Source of the DNA: Kineobactrum sediminis | Lineage (GTDB): Bacteria > Pseudomonadota > Gammaproteobacteria > Pseudomonadales > Halieaceae | NCBI RefSeq assembly: GCF_002868715.1 | Contig: NZ_PKLZ01000003.1 | Location: 1-64,000, forward strand | Direction: 5' to 3' | Length of the DNA stretch: 64,000 nt | Shown: positions 26,693 through 37,145 of the stretch, in pieces | How the letters are laid out: every line of letters begins with the position of its first letter | How positions within the stretch are numbered: position 1 is the stretch's first letter | Made by a program: the position numbers and the translations under genes | Notes under the pieces: generated by a model | What the model was told of the DNA's origin: nothing | Seen by the model: the letters and a program-made list of their open reading frames with translations, nothing else | Databases searched by the model: none

Positions 26693-27282
26693 CAGCCCAC
26701 TCCCGGCTGCCAACGTTGGATGACGACCCGGACGCGGGTTTCCCGTCGCTCGATGCTGAGCCGGGTGGGTAATATATGAGTACCAAACTGGCCATAACGA
26801 TCATAATGAACCAGCCAGCCGTCCTGTTGCAGCTCGTAGAGCAGGTTGTCGCGGAGAGTCAACCCGGTGGCCGGGCTGTGTGGTGCAGGGATGCCCTTGA
26901 GCCAGTAGGGTAGTGCCTGTAGCGGCAGATCCCAGCCGGTTTGTGCCTGCAGGGTTTCGGGGCCGCTGATGTCAAATCGTTCGACCGCGCCATCGTGCTG
27001 CACCCGTAGCTGGCTGCCGTCACTGCGGATCTCCGTCGCCTGCAGGCCCAGCGGGCCGCTGAGTTGCAACACCGTCTGCCGGCCGCGCTGCTGCCAGGCG
27101 AGATTCGCGGTCTCTGCCTGGTCGTCCCGGCGCAGGGCCAGCTTGCCGTCGGCATCCCAGTTCTGCAGCGCCGCCATGTCGGCACTGTGCTGTTGCCAGG
27201 CCTGTCCCGCCGACTCCACCACCGGTCTTCCGGCGCAGGCGCCAAGGCCCAGCAGCAGGCACAATATCCCCACCCTCAGCAT
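26692..27282 (-). CDS. lolB: outer-membrane lipoprotein LolB
   Basis: A 196-residue lipoprotein that receives lipoproteins from LolA and inserts them in the outer membrane. The signal peptide MLRVGILCLLLGLGACAG has the lipobox LGAC. Family features include WDADGKLALR, LQLSGPLG and LPYWLKGIP. It is coupled by single-base overlaps to the TPR gene before it and ispE after it. The chosen ATG is the only one that gives a proper lipoprotein signal. Confidence 0.94.
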   Translation of the reverse strand: MLRVGILCLLLGLGACAGRPVVESAGQAWQQHSADMAALQNWDADGKLALRRDDQAETANLAWQQRGRQTVLQLSGPLGLQATEIRSDGSQLRVQHDGAVERFDISGPETLQAQTGWDLPLQALPYWLKGIPAPHSPATGLTLRDNLLYELQQDGWLVHYDRYGQFGTHILPTRLSIERRETRVRVVIQRWQPGVG

Positions 27283-29087
27283 TACGGGGTCAGGTCTCGA
27301 ATTGTAACATCGAGCCTGCGCAGGGTTTCCAGCAACACCGGATGCTCGGGGTCGCGCTGTAAGCCTTCCCGCCAGACGCTGTAGGCCTCCTGCCCCTTGT
27401 CCAGCGACCACAGCACTTCTCCCAGGTGAGCTGCCACCTCTGGATCGGGCATCGACTTATAGGCTCTTTGCAGATACGCGAGGGCTTGTTCAGCGGCGCC
27501 GCGCTTGAACAATACCCAGCCCATGCTGTCGAGAATGGCGGGCTCATCGGGTGCATATTCCAGTGCGCGGCTGATAAGCTGGTAAGCTTCCTCGTAGCGC
27601 TCGGTGCGATTGCCCAGGCTGTAGCCGAGCGCATTGAGGGCGGTGGCATTATCGGGTTCGCGCGCCAGGATCCCGCGCAGGTCGGATTCCATGAGCGCCA
27701 GTTGATCCTGCTGTTCGGCGAGCATCGAGCGACTGTAGCGCAGGGCAACGGAATCGGGTAGCTCGGCCAGCGCGCGGTTGAGCACCTCCATACTGGCTTC
27801 CGCCAGTCCCGCCTGGTTCAACACTTCCGATTCAAGCGTATAAAGCTGTTCCCGAAGTTCCGGGTACTTCAGGCGCTGGCCTGCAAAGAAGTCCGCAACC
27901 GCGAGCGGGCCTTCCTCCAGCAATAACAATCTGCCAACACGGCCGCGAGCGCTGAAGAATTCCCGGCTGTCGGGGTCTTCCACCTGGCTGTAAGCGGCGA
28001 TGGCCTCCATGCGGCGGCCCTGGTTTTCGGCAAGGCGGCCCAGGTAGTAATGTGCTTCGTCGGTGCGGTGCTCGAGCTTCAGCATTTGCTGCAGGTAGGC
28101 CGCTGCAGCCAGGGTGTCACCGGTTTCCTGGTTGATCAGGGCAAGGGACAGCAGCAGGTCGCCATCGCGGGGCGATTGTGCCGAGAGAATCTCGAATTGT
28201 CGCCGTGCCGCATCGATATCCGAGCGGGTAAGCAGGCGCGCATAGTGCAGGCGCAGCGTGGTGTTGTCGGGCTGGGTCGCAAGCGCCTCTTCGATGCGCT
28301 GGAACGGGTCGGGTTCGTCGGCCTCAAGGCGGAGTTTGGCATCCAGTATCAATCCCTGAATATGCCAGGGCTCCAGTGCGAACAGCTGCGTGAGTACCTG
28401 CCGCTGCGCTTGCTTTTGTCCCAGCTCGTCAAGGATGAGCGCCTGGGCCAGCAGCAGTTCGATATCACCGGGCAGCTCGCTGGCAATCGCGCTGACCTTG
28501 TCCCGCAGAGCCAGCTGGCGCTCTCGTGGTAGCTGGCGAAAACCACCCAGTAATGCGGTGAAATTGGCCTTCAGGCCCTGGCGTGCCACCGTTGCCAGGT
28601 GTTCGATAGCCTCCAGTGGTCGTAACTGGCGGATCAGCAATGTCGCCAGGGTTGCATTGGCCTCGGGGTGTTCGGGCTCCAGCTCCACCCAGAGCCGGAC
28701 CGCTTCCAGCGCCTCCGGCTCGCGCTGGAGAAATTGCGCCAGGTGAGTCAGGTGAGCACTGATACCCGGGTCGCGCAATACCGCGGCCTGTTCGAGGTAG
28801 GTGTCCAGTGCCCGGTCATGATCGCCTCTGCGCAGGGCGAACTCAGCCAGCAGCAGCGGATAGACACTGTCTTCGGGGAATGCCCGCTCCGATGGTGATT
28901 CGGGTGCCGACTCGGGCGCCGATGCATCCGCGGTGACAGTCTCGGCAGCCGTTGCCACGTTTGTTTCTGCGTCTGTTTCTGCGATAGGGCGCGCCGGCTC
29001 CCCGGGTGCAGTGCCCGAGACACAGCCTGCCAGCGCAACGGCCAGTGCGCTCGGCAGCAAAAATCGGAGTAGGGTCAGGGCAGGCAT
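27282..29087 (-). CDS. TPR-repeat outer-membrane lipoprotein
   Basis: A 601-residue protein. The signal LLPSALAVALAGC gives a lipobox at about residues 18-21, followed by an Ala/Glu/Pro-rich linker. The rest is a solenoid of tetratricopeptide repeats, clearest near the C-terminus (AYQLISRALEYAPDEPAILDSMGWVLF, shown in part; ALAYLQRAYKSMPDPEVAAHLGEVLW, in part). Such a gene commonly precedes lolB in pseudomonads and relatives. Function is not established; a scaffold or outer-membrane assembly role is plausible. The start at MPALTLL was chosen for the signal peptide. Confidence 0.88.
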   Translation of the reverse strand: MPALTLLRFLLPSALAVALAGCVSGTAPGEPARPIAETDAETNVATAAETVTADASAPESAPESPSERAFPEDSVYPLLLAEFALRRGDHDRALDTYLEQAAVLRDPGISAHLTHLAQFLQREPEALEAVRLWVELEPEHPEANATLATLLIRQLRPLEAIEHLATVARQGLKANFTALLGGFRQLPRERQLALRDKVSAIASELPGDIELLLAQALILDELGQKQAQRQVLTQLFALEPWHIQGLILDAKLRLEADEPDPFQRIEEALATQPDNTTLRLHYARLLTRSDIDAARRQFEILSAQSPRDGDLLLSLALINQETGDTLAAAAYLQQMLKLEHRTDEAHYYLGRLAENQGRRMEAIAAYSQVEDPDSREFFSARGRVGRLLLLEEGPLAVADFFAGQRLKYPELREQLYTLESEVLNQAGLAEASMEVLNRALAELPDSVALRYSRSMLAEQQDQLALMESDLRGILAREPDNATALNALGYSLGNRTERYEEAYQLISRALEYAPDEPAILDSMGWVLFKRGAAEQALAYLQRAYKSMPDPEVAAHLGEVLWSLDKGQEAYSVWREGLQRDPEHPVLLETLRRLDVTIRDLTP

Positions 29088-29300
29088 AGGATTCCAGCAC
29101 AAATCGGGTTAATGATGACACAATCAGGATAGCAAACCCAACTGTCCAGACTGCGGCCGGCGCAAGAGGTTCCGCGCGGGCTACGCTGCGATACCTGTCT
29201 TTTGCTCGCCAAGTTGGTAGAATCCGCGGATAAGTTTACCGGATGTGGTAAGGTTCGCCGCTTTGCGTACCCGTCACCACGGGAGCGGGCCAGTTACACC

Positions 29301-30662
29301 ATGAACCTCATTGCTTTGGGCATCAACCACAATTCCGCTGCGGTGGAAGTGCGAGAGCGCGTCGCCTTTGCTCCCGAGCAGGTAGGCGAGGCGCTTGCGA
29401 ATGCGTGCGAGCAGATGGACCTGGAAGAAGTGGTGATCCTGTCTACCTGCAACCGCACCGAGATCTACACTATTGTTCCCGACAATTGCCCACTTGCGGG
29501 CAAGGCCCGGCAACTCATTGAGTGGATGGCCAGCTACCATCACCTGTCAGTGAGTGAGCTGCGGGTGGCGGCCTATCATTTCGAGGCGGGTGAGGCCCTG
29601 CAGCACATTGTCAAGGTCGCCAGCGGGCTGGATTCCATGGTGCTGGGCGAGCCCCAGATCCTGGGGCAGCTGAAGTCCGCCTATGCGGTGGCAGTGGCGG
29701 CAGGCACCCTGGGCGGCGACCTCGATCGCCTGTTCCAGCGGGTATTCTCCATTGCAAAGAAAGTGCGCACCGACACTGCGATCGGTGAAAACCCGGTATC
29801 CGTTGCCTATGCCGCGGTGGATCTGGCAGGGCATATTTTCTCTGACCTGAGTCGTTGCAGCGCCCTGCTGGTAGGGGCTGGCGAGACTATTGAGCTGGTG
29901 GCCAGGCATTTGCTGGAGGCTGGCGTCAAGCGTATTGTGATCGCCAATCGCACCCTGGGCAGGGCGCGGGAGCTGGCGCAGAAATTTGGTGCCGAAGCCG
30001 TTTTACTGGCGGAAATACCGGGCCAACTGCTGCATTCGGATATTGTGATCACCTCTACTGCCAGCCAGTTGCCGATTCTCGGCAAGGGAGCGGTGGAAGA
30101 CGCCATCAAGGCGCGCAAGCATCGGCCCATCCTGATGGTCGACATTGCGGTGCCCCGGGACATCGAGTCCCAGGTGGGTGATCTCGCGGATATCTACCTC
30201 TACACCGTGGATGACCTGCGCGACATCGTCGAGCAGAACCTGCGCAGTCGCCAGAGTGAGGCCCGCAAGGCCGACCTGCTCATCGAGGAAAGTGTCAGTC
30301 TCTACCTCGAGGAACTGCGCAGCCTGGCTGCGGTCGATTCGGTGCGCCAGTACAGGGATATGGCCGAGGCGGTGCGCGAGCAGGAAGTACAGCGTGCCCT
30401 GCGAGCGCTGGCCCGGGGCGAAGACCCCCAGCGGATCGTCGCCCAGCTGGCCCGAAGCATCACCAACAAGCTGATCCATGCACCGACAACGGGACTCAAG
30501 AATGCCAGTGCCGAGGGCCGCCAGGACCTGCTTGCCGGGGCCCGTGCATTGCTCGGCCTGGAGCCGCCCCCTTGCGGCACCAGGCCGGATGACTCCGGCG
30601 CAACTGCGCCGGAACAAGAACCGCTTACCGATTCCGCTTCCCCAGGGCGCACCTTGCAATGA
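29301..30662 (+). CDS. hemA: glutamyl-tRNA reductase
   Basis: A 453-residue enzyme that starts tetrapyrrole synthesis by reducing Glu-tRNA to glutamate-1-semialdehyde. The N-terminus [19 protein letters not shown] is typical. The catalytic Cys lies in STCNRTEIY, and [13 protein letters not shown] and [11 protein letters not shown] (NADPH domain) are present. It overlaps prfA by four bases (ATGA). Its upstream gap is shared divergently with the TPR gene; a weak TAGAAT -10 lies near 29218. Confidence 0.97.
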   Translation: MNLIALGINHNSAAVEVRERVAFAPEQVGEALANACEQMDLEEVVILSTCNRTEIYTIVPDNCPLAGKARQLIEWMASYHHLSVSELRVAAYHFEAGEALQHIVKVASGLDSMVLGEPQILGQLKSAYAVAVAAGTLGGDLDRLFQRVFSIAKKVRTDTAIGENPVSVAYAAVDLAGHIFSDLSRCSALLVGAGETIELVARHLLEAGVKRIVIANRTLGRARELAQKFGAEAVLLAEIPGQLLHSDIVITSTASQLPILGKGAVEDAIKARKHRPILMVDIAVPRDIESQVGDLADIYLYTVDDLRDIVEQNLRSRQSEARKADLLIEESVSLYLEELRSLAAVDSVRQYRDMAEAVREQEVQRALRALARGEDPQRIVAQLARSITNKLIHAPTTGLKNASAEGRQDLLAGARALLGLEPPPCGTRPDDSGATAPEQEPLTDSASPGRTLQ

Positions 30663-31744
30663 AAGCATCACTACTGACCAAGCTGGATACGCTGACCGAG
30701 CGCCACCAGGAAGTCTCGGCTCTGCTCGGTGACGCCGAAACCATCGCTGACCAGGCCCGATTTCGCGACCTGTCGCGGGAATACGCCGAGCTCGAGTCGG
30801 TGGTGCAGTGCTATGCGCAGTACACGCAGATACAATCCGATCTCGAGGATGCCCGGCAGATGCTGGACGAATCCGACCCCGAAATGGTTGCCATGGCCGA
30901 GGAGGAGATCGGCAGTGCCGGCGAACAGCTGGAAACCCTGGAGGCCGAGCTGCAAACACTGTTGCTGCCCCGTGACCCCCACGATTCCAACAACGTGTTC
31001 CTGGAAATTCGCGCCGGTACCGGAGGTGACGAAGCCGCAATATTCTCCGGTGACCTGTTCCGGATGTACTCCCGTTACGCCGAGCGCATGGGCTGGAAGA
31101 TCGAGGTGCTGTCCGAGCGCCCGGGAGAGCACGGCGGCTACAAGGAACTGATCACCCTGGTGGAGGGTCGCGACGTCTACGCTCATCTCAAGTTCGAGTC
31201 GGGTGCCCATCGGGTGCAGCGGGTGCCGGAAACCGAGTCCCAGGGGCGTATTCATACCTCGGCTTGCACGGTAGCGGTGATGCCCGAGCCGGACGAGGTG
31301 GACGCGGTGGAGATCAACAAGGCGGATTTGCGCGTGGACACCTATCGGGCCTCGGGCGCCGGTGGCCAGCATGTGAACAAGACCGATTCGGCGGTGCGCC
31401 TCACCCATATACCCAGCGGTATTGTGGTCGAGTGCCAGGACGAGCGCTCGCAGCACAAAAACCGTGCCCGCGCCATGTCCCTGCTGCAGGCCAAGCTGAT
31501 GACCACCGCCGAGGATAAACAGGCCGCGGAGCAGGCCGAGCAGCGCCGCAACCTGGTGGGGACGGGCGACCGCTCCGACCGCATTCGCACCTATAATTTC
31601 CCCCAGGGACGGGTGACCGATCACCGTATCAATCTCACCCTGTATAAACTGGATGAAGTAATGCAGGGCGACCTGGGAGTGATCATCGGCCCGTTGCGCC
31701 AGGAATACCAGGCCGACCAGTTGGCGGCCCTGGCCGGGCACTGA
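30659..31744 (+). CDS. prfA: peptide chain release factor 1
   Basis: A 361-residue RF1 that reads UAA and UAG. The GGQ loop is at residues 235-237 ([16 protein letters not shown]) and the stop-recognition tripeptide is PET in [13 protein letters not shown]. The [14 protein letters not shown] block is conserved. It is intact, so UAG should act as a normal stop in this organism, which matters for the interrupted yhdP gene. Coupled to hemA and prmC by short overlaps. Confidence 0.98.
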   Translation: MKASLLTKLDTLTERHQEVSALLGDAETIADQARFRDLSREYAELESVVQCYAQYTQIQSDLEDARQMLDESDPEMVAMAEEEIGSAGEQLETLEAELQTLLLPRDPHDSNNVFLEIRAGTGGDEAAIFSGDLFRMYSRYAERMGWKIEVLSERPGEHGGYKELITLVEGRDVYAHLKFESGAHRVQRVPETESQGRIHTSACTVAVMPEPDEVDAVEINKADLRVDTYRASGAGGQHVNKTDSAVRLTHIPSGIVVECQDERSQHKNRARAMSLLQAKLMTTAEDKQAAEQAEQRRNLVGTGDRSDRIRTYNFPQGRVTDHRINLTLYKLDEVMQGDLGVIIGPLRQEYQADQLAALAGH

Positions 31745-32574
31745 TGGCGACCGTCGCCGAGTGGTTGCGCGCCGGTGATGACTTGCCCGGTGACAGTCCC
31801 CGCCGCGACAGCGAGATTCTGCTGTCCCACGTATTGGGCAAGTCGCGCACCTGGCTTTATACCTGGCCGGAATCCCCCGTAGACACGGCGCACGCCACAG
31901 TCCTGGCCCGTCTGCTGCAGCAGCGTCGCGACGGGGTGCCGGTGGCTTATCTCACTGGCCAGCGTGAATTCTGGTCGCTGCCTTTGCAGGTCAATAAGGC
32001 GACCCTGATTCCCCGTCCGGAGACTGAAACCCTGGTTGAGTGGGCACTGGAGTTGGTATTGCCCGCCGCCGCGGCAGTGCTTGACCTGGGTACTGGCAGC
32101 GGCGCCATTGCGCTGGCTCTGGCCTCCGAACGCGCCGACTGGGAGGTCGTCGCGGTGGATGCGAGCGCCGATGCCCTGGCCATTGCCCGGGCCAACGGCG
32201 AGCAATTGTGCCCAGGACGGGTGCGATTTGTGCAATCCGACTGGTTCAGTGCACTCCCGGGCAACAGCTGGGACCTGATTGTCAGCAACCCGCCCTATGT
32301 GGAATCCGATAGCCCCTACCTGGAACGCGGTGACCTGCGCTTTGAGCCCCGCGGTGCGCTGGTGTCCGGCGCCTCCGGCCTGGAAGACATCACCCGGCTG
32401 GCGGCGGCTGCACCGCACCATCTGCGGCCCGGCGGCTGGGTGCTACTGGAGCATGGCCATCGGCAGGGCGCCGCGGTGCGCGGCCTGCTGCAAGCCGCGG
32501 ACCTGGAGCAGGTGATCACCCGCTGCGACCTCGCGGGTCACGAGCGTATTACCGGGGCTCGCCGTGCTGACTGA
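31744..32574 (+). CDS. prmC: release factor glutamine methyltransferase
   Basis: A 276-residue SAM-dependent enzyme that methylates the GGQ glutamine of release factors. The SAM motif DLGTGSG is at residues 114-120 and the substrate motif NPPY at 182-185. PRPETETLVEWAL is also typical. It overlaps prfA by one base, matching its job on the adjacent gene's product. Confidence 0.97.
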   Translation: MATVAEWLRAGDDLPGDSPRRDSEILLSHVLGKSRTWLYTWPESPVDTAHATVLARLLQQRRDGVPVAYLTGQREFWSLPLQVNKATLIPRPETETLVEWALELVLPAAAAVLDLGTGSGAIALALASERADWEVVAVDASADALAIARANGEQLCPGRVRFVQSDWFSALPGNSWDLIVSNPPYVESDSPYLERGDLRFEPRGALVSGASGLEDITRLAAAAPHHLRPGGWVLLEHGHRQGAAVRGLLQAADLEQVITRCDLAGHERITGARRAD

Positions 32575-33310
32575 CGCTGATCTCGCCCGCTACAGTAGGC
32601 AGCTGTTATTGCCCGGCTTTGATGTCGCCGGCCAGGAGGCGCTGCAGGCAGCCACTGTGCTGGTGGTGGGGCTTGGTGGCCTGGGCAGCCCGGCGGCCCT
32701 GTACCTGGCCGCCGCGGGTGTTGGGCGCCTGGTGCTGGCAGATGGCGATATTCTGGAAAGCAGTAACCTGCAGCGTCAGATTGTGCACTCCGAAGCCCGC
32801 TTGGGAAGCCATAAAGCCGACTCGGCGGCGGCGATGTTGAAAGCGTTGAACAGTACAGTGCAAATTGAGGCCATTCCACGGCACCTGGTGGCGGAGACCT
32901 TGCCGGCACTGGTCACTCGCTGTGACCTGGTGCTGGACGCCAGCGATAATTTTGCGACCCGTTTCGCCCTGAACCGGGCCTGTATTGCCGCGGCAGTGCC
33001 GCTGGTTTCCGCTGCGGCAATTCGCCTGGAAGGCCAGTTGGCGGTCTTTGACAGCGCCCGCGGGGGGCCGTGTTACCGATGCCTGTATCCCGAGGGCGGT
33101 GACGACAGTAGCCTGAGCTGCAGTGACAGCGGCGTGCTGGGACCGGTGGTCGGCGTACTGGGGAGTTTGCAGGCCCTGGAGGCCATCAAATACCTGACCG
33201 GTATCGCCGAGCCAATGCATAGTGGCCTGCTGGTACTGGACCTCGCCACCCTGGATATCCGTCGCCTGGCCCTGGCGCGACGTCCGGATTGCCCGGACTG
33301 CACTGGTTGA
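32564..33310 (+). CDS. moeB: MoeB/ThiF-family adenylyltransferase
   Basis: A 248-residue E1-like enzyme adenylating the C-terminus of a sulfur-carrier protein such as MoaD or ThiS. It has RYSRQLLLPGFD near the start, the nucleotide loop VLVVGLGGLGSP and the Arg finger region SNLQRQIVH. Zinc-binding Cys pairs are in CYRCLYP and CPDC. The GTG start overlaps prmC by 11 bases, an order also seen in pseudomonads, where it is called moeB. Whether it serves molybdopterin or thiazole synthesis cannot be told here. Confidence 0.9.
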   Translation: MLTDADLARYSRQLLLPGFDVAGQEALQAATVLVVGLGGLGSPAALYLAAAGVGRLVLADGDILESSNLQRQIVHSEARLGSHKADSAAAMLKALNSTVQIEAIPRHLVAETLPALVTRCDLVLDASDNFATRFALNRACIAAAVPLVSAAAIRLEGQLAVFDSARGGPCYRCLYPEGGDDSSLSCSDSGVLGPVVGVLGSLQALEAIKYLTGIAEPMHSGLLVLDLATLDIRRLALARRPDCPDCTG

Positions 33311-33397
33311 AGGCCGAGGCGATCACCGGCAGGCAGGGCCGGCAAACTTTTTGCCCACCCTGTGGTCCTATTACAGTGCTCTTAAAAGGACTTGGAC

Positions 33398-34000
33398 ATG
33401 AACCGCCTGGCAACCTGCTACTACACACTTACCGATAGCCTGAGGGTAAGGTTGCGCTACTTCGACTGGCTGGCGCCGCTGGCGCTGCGGTTGTATCTGG
33501 TGCCGGTTTTCTGGATCGCGGGAACCCGCAAGATTGCCGGTATGGACAGTACCATCGAGTGGTTTGGCAGCGCCGACTGGGGTCTGGGATTGCCATTCCC
33601 GGCGCTGTTTGCCTATCTTGCCGCTTATACCGAAGCCATTGGTGCGCTGCTGCTGTTGCTGGGCCTGGCCACGCGTTGGGCCACGTTGCCGCTGCTGGTG
33701 ACCATGGCGGTAGCCGCCTGTAAAGTACACTGGGCCAATGGCTGGGCGGCGATCGCCGACTCAAGCTCTCCGGAAGTCGCGCAACGTCTGGGCACCGCCC
33801 GGGAAATCCTGCGCGAACACGGTAACTACAGCTGGCTGACCGAGCACGGTAACCTGGTGGTGCTGAATAATGGCATTGAGTTTGCTGCCACCTATTTTGT
33901 GATGCTGCTGGCATTGCTGGTCCTGGGTGGCGGACGTTACGTGAGCGCCGATTACTACCTGTCGCGGCTGTATCCGCGGGGAAACATTTCCCGGCCATAA
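33398..34000 (+). CDS. DoxX-family membrane protein
   Basis: A 200-residue protein with about four hydrophobic segments ([66 protein letters not shown]; some shown in part). The G-x-x-K-I and AYTE-x-x-G-A-L-L-L pattern places it in the DoxX group, which includes oxidoreductase-associated membrane proteins of poorly defined role. An AAAAGGA site before the ATG sets the start. A long hydrophilic insert (about residues 110-155) is somewhat unusual. Confidence 0.8.
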   Translation: MNRLATCYYTLTDSLRVRLRYFDWLAPLALRLYLVPVFWIAGTRKIAGMDSTIEWFGSADWGLGLPFPALFAYLAAYTEAIGALLLLLGLATRWATLPLLVTMAVAACKVHWANGWAAIADSSSPEVAQRLGTAREILREHGNYSWLTEHGNLVVLNNGIEFAATYFVMLLALLVLGGGRYVSADYYLSRLYPRGNISRP

Positions 34001-34047
34001 ATGCTAGACTGGCGGCGTTTTTTTCAGACTTCAAGCAGGAACTGACC

Positions 34048-35418
34048 TTGATCAAGAGCCCTATCGGCCATAGTGACAACAGTGCGGTGAGCACTAGCAC
34101 CGCTATTGGAGCCGCAGACAACAGCCACAGCAGTGAACCCATGAATGGCAAGCCGGCCCCGCGCAATGATCGGGGCAAGGGCAAGTCGCGCCAGCGGTCA
34201 CGTCCTGGCGCTACCAACACGGCCTGGAGTATTGATGACTTCCAGGTTCCGGAAATGGCCGGTAAAACCCGTTTCCACGATTTGGGGTTGCGCGATGAAT
34301 TAATGCGCGCCATTGCGGATATCGGCTTTGAGTATTGCTCGCCCATTCAGGCCGCCATTCTGCCGCAGACACTGCAGGGCAACGACGCCATCGGCAAGGC
34401 CCAGACCGGCACGGGCAAAACAGCGGCCTTCCTGATTACCCTGTTTAATGACCTGCTTTGCCACCCGGTGGAGGGCGAACGATTCCTGGGCGAGCCCCGG
34501 GGCCTGGTGATCGCCCCCACTCGCGAGCTGGTTATGCAGATCGCCCAGGATGCAGAGGACCTGGCCAAATATTCGGGCCTCAAGGTGGTGACCCTGATCG
34601 GCGGCATGGATTACCAGAAGCAGCTGAACCGGCTGACCAGCGAAATTGTCGATTTGGTAGTGGCTACGCCAGGCCGACTGATCGACTTTATGGGACGACG
34701 GGATGTGTTCCTCGACCGGGTGGAAATACTGGTGCTGGACGAGGCCGATCGCATGCTGGATATGGGCTTTATCCCCCAGGTCAAACGCATTGTTCGCGCT
34801 ACCTCACGGCGCGAGGACCGCCAGACCCTGCTGTTTTCAGCCACCTTCACCCAGGACATCATCAACCTGTCCGAGCAGTGGACCTACGAGCCCATTACGG
34901 TGGATATAGAGCCCGAGCATGTGGCGACCGATTCGGTTGAGCAGAAAGTCTACCTGGTCAGCAGTGAGCAGCGCTACAAGTTGCTGGTGAATCTGGTGCG
35001 CAGCCCGGAAGCAGACAGCGTGATCGTATTTGCCAACCGCCGCGACCAGGTGCGGCGCCTGCACGAGCGCCTGCGTCGGGCGGGGGTGTCCTGCGGAATA
35101 CTGTCCGGGGAAATCCCCCAGGCCAAGCGCTCCAGCACGCTGGCACAGTTCAAGCAGGGTGATATCAAGGTGTTGGTGGCCACCGATGTGGCCGGTCGCG
35201 GCATTCATGTCGATGGGGTGACCCACGTGGTGAATTACAATCTGCCGGAAGATCCCGAGGACTACGTGCACCGGATTGGTCGCACGGGCCGCGCCGGGGC
35301 TACCGGCATTTCAATCAGCTTCGCCAGTGAGGACGACGCGTTTCTGCTGCCGGATATCGAGGCGCTGCTGGGTACGCGGCTGGAGTGCACCCATCCGCCG
35401 GAGTCGCTACTGCTGTAG
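34048..35418 (+). CDS. rhlB: DEAD-box RNA helicase RhlB
   Basis: A 456-residue ATP-dependent helicase of the RNA degradosome type. All core motifs are present: [11 protein letters not shown] (Q-motif region), [32 protein letters not shown] in [38 protein letters not shown] and HRIGRTGR. The N-terminal tail is hydrophilic and rich in Asn, Ser and Arg. The TTG start follows an AGGA site; an ATG about 31 codons in is an alternative. It overlaps the convergent cysZ by 12 bases. Confidence 0.93.
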   Translation: MIKSPIGHSDNSAVSTSTAIGAADNSHSSEPMNGKPAPRNDRGKGKSRQRSRPGATNTAWSIDDFQVPEMAGKTRFHDLGLRDELMRAIADIGFEYCSPIQAAILPQTLQGNDAIGKAQTGTGKTAAFLITLFNDLLCHPVEGERFLGEPRGLVIAPTRELVMQIAQDAEDLAKYSGLKVVTLIGGMDYQKQLNRLTSEIVDLVVATPGRLIDFMGRRDVFLDRVEILVLDEADRMLDMGFIPQVKRIVRATSRREDRQTLLFSATFTQDIINLSEQWTYEPITVDIEPEHVATDSVEQKVYLVSSEQRYKLLVNLVRSPEADSVIVFANRRDQVRRLHERLRRAGVSCGILSGEIPQAKRSSTLAQFKQGDIKVLVATDVAGRGIHVDGVTHVVNYNLPEDPEDYVHRIGRTGRAGATGISISFASEDDAFLLPDIEALLGTRLECTHPPESLLL

Positions 35419-36144
35419 CTCTTCGCACCAGAGCAGGGTGGCGCCGACCACCGCGGCCGGTACCACGAAAAAGTTGAGCACGGGAACCCCGGCACAGAGG
35501 GCGACCAGGCCGCCAAAGCCCATACTGCTGAGCCGATGACGCTGGGCCGCTGCCCTGACATCGGCAAAGCGCAGCTGGTGATTGTCCATAGGATAGTCGA
35601 TGAACTGCAGGCTCATCATCCAGGCCCCGAGTAGCAGCCACAGCAGCGGTGACGCCACATTGATGCCGGGGATAACGCTCAGCACCAGAACCAGGATGGC
35701 CATCGGTACGTAGTACCACAGCTTGTGCAGTTCTCGCAGCAGGCCCTGGGGTAGCGCCAGTAAGGCCGCGGTGAAGCCACCCAACCCGGCAACCGGTTTG
35801 CCGGTGACCAGCTCCTCGGCTTTCTCGGCGAGTAAATTGTTGAAGGGGGAGGCGATCAACAGCGCCAGCGCAGTAAACAGGTAGCCTGCGAGCAGGCCGA
35901 ACACGATGATCAGCACCGGCCACACCAGCCATTCTAGAAAACCGAGCCAGGCAGGGATACTGTCCATCCAGCCGGAAATGGTGCGGTCGACAAAGTTGAT
36001 GGTAAGGCCCAGCAGCGACGCAAAAATGAGGATGTTGACCAGCAGTGGTACGATAACGAACAGTCGCAGGGATGGGTGCCCGAGCAGGCTGGCGCCACGC
36101 AGAAGACAGTGGGCGCCGCGAAAAACGTTGCCTTTCATGGGCAT
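35407..36144 (-). CDS. cysZ: sulfate transporter CysZ
   Basis: A 245-residue inner-membrane protein of the EI24/CysZ family that takes up sulfate for cysteine synthesis. Conserved parts include [49 protein letters not shown] and [12 protein letters not shown]. Length and topology match E. coli CysZ. It stands alone rather than with cysK. A second Met two codons later could be the true start. Confidence 0.93.
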   Translation of the reverse strand: MPMKGNVFRGAHCLLRGASLLGHPSLRLFVIVPLLVNILIFASLLGLTINFVDRTISGWMDSIPAWLGFLEWLVWPVLIIVFGLLAGYLFTALALLIASPFNNLLAEKAEELVTGKPVAGLGGFTAALLALPQGLLRELHKLWYYVPMAILVLVLSVIPGINVASPLLWLLLGAWMMSLQFIDYPMDNHQLRFADVRAAAQRHRLSSMGFGGLVALCAGVPVLNFFVVPAAVVGATLLWCEELQQ

Positions 36145-36224
36145 GGATGCCCCCTCGTGAGTGTGAACTGAAGCCCGGTGGGCGCAATTGCTATAGTAAC
36201 GCAGGAGAGTCAGGTAGTAAGCTC

Positions 36225-36833
36225 ATGGCCGATAACGAAGACAAGTTATTCCATCAGGAAATGTCCGATGTGGTGCCCTTGCAGCGCGAGCGCCGGGTGC
36301 CGCTGGCGCCCGGCGGCGACCAGCGCGACAGCTCCCTGCAGCGGCGCCGCGAGGCGGCGGTGGCAGAGGAGGGGATGGACACCAATATCCTGACCGACCG
36401 GGAGGTGGCGCCGCTGGATCCCTGGTTTGTGCTGGAATTCAAGCGCGACGGGGTGCAGAACGGCGTCTATCGCAAGCTTCGACAAGGACGTTACGAACAG
36501 GAGGCGCGGCTGGACATGCACCGCATGACCATGCGAGTGGCGCGCCGGGAACTGTTCGAGTTCATCAGCCAGTGTTTTGAGCTGGGGCTGCGCAGCGTGC
36601 TGGTGGTTCACGGCAAGGGCGAACGCAAACCCGAACGTGAGCGCAGTGCGGTACTCAAGGGCTACGTGGACCACTGGCTGCGGGAGCTGCCTGTGGTGCA
36701 GGCCTTTCACAGTGCGCAGCCGCGCCAGGGAGGGACCGGCGCGGTGTACATTCTACTGCGCAAGAGCGAGCAGCAGAAGCAGAAGAACCGGGAGCGACTC
36801 ACCCGGGGCCGGCCGGCACCGGATTCGCCCTAG
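36225..36833 (+). CDS. Smr-domain protein
   Basis: A 202-residue protein with a C-terminal Smr domain: LDMHRMTMRVARRELFEFI (about residues 99-117) and VVHGKGERKP, where the HGKG loop is characteristic. The N-terminal half is charged and disordered-looking. Small Smr proteins are endonuclease-like or nucleic-acid-binding. It is divergent from cysZ and its stop overlaps the convergent gene by four bases. Confidence 0.9.
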   Translation: MADNEDKLFHQEMSDVVPLQRERRVPLAPGGDQRDSSLQRRREAAVAEEGMDTNILTDREVAPLDPWFVLEFKRDGVQNGVYRKLRQGRYEQEARLDMHRMTMRVARRELFEFISQCFELGLRSVLVVHGKGERKPERERSAVLKGYVDHWLRELPVVQAFHSAQPRQGGTGAVYILLRKSEQQKQKNRERLTRGRPAPDSP

Positions 36834-37126
36834 CCCGCTTCGGCGCCGGCCTGGCGCAGGATTTCCGCATACTCATTGCCGTGGCGATGCTCCTCAACAA
36901 TATCCAGTACGCTGCGTCCGTCCTTGCCGGTGGCATTGAGGTTGCGCCCGTCGTTGAGGAAGAACTGCACAAACAATTCGAAGTCCGCGGCGCGCATGCT
37001 CTGGTAGGCTTTCAGCAGCATGTGGAAATCGGTGTCGCTGCCGTCGTGGGCACGCACCTGCAGGAAGCTGCGGATGTGGTCCTCGGTCCAGACTTCGTCA
37101 ATGACCTTCTCTTTGTCTTTCTTCAT
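36830..37126 (-). CDS. PA4642-family conserved hypothetical protein
   Basis: A 98-residue soluble protein with VWTEDHIRSFLQV, DTDFHMLLKAYQSMR and FVQFFLNDGRNLNA. It looks like a small ankyrin-like fold protein and resembles the pseudomonad PA4642 family. The role is not known. The ATG at MKKDKEK was chosen because residues upstream are not conserved in character. It lies 20 bases from the end of gatB reading leftward. Confidence 0.75.
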   Translation of the reverse strand: MKKDKEKVIDEVWTEDHIRSFLQVRAHDGSDTDFHMLLKAYQSMRAADFELFVQFFLNDGRNLNATGKDGRSVLDIVEEHRHGNEYAEILRQAGAEAG

Positions 37127-37145
37127 GGGCTTGTATTCCGTGTGC

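Noticed and set aside
29807-31040. Long leftward frames opposite hemA and prfA
   Set aside because: Shadows of GC-rich core genes; composition and codons fit the other strand.
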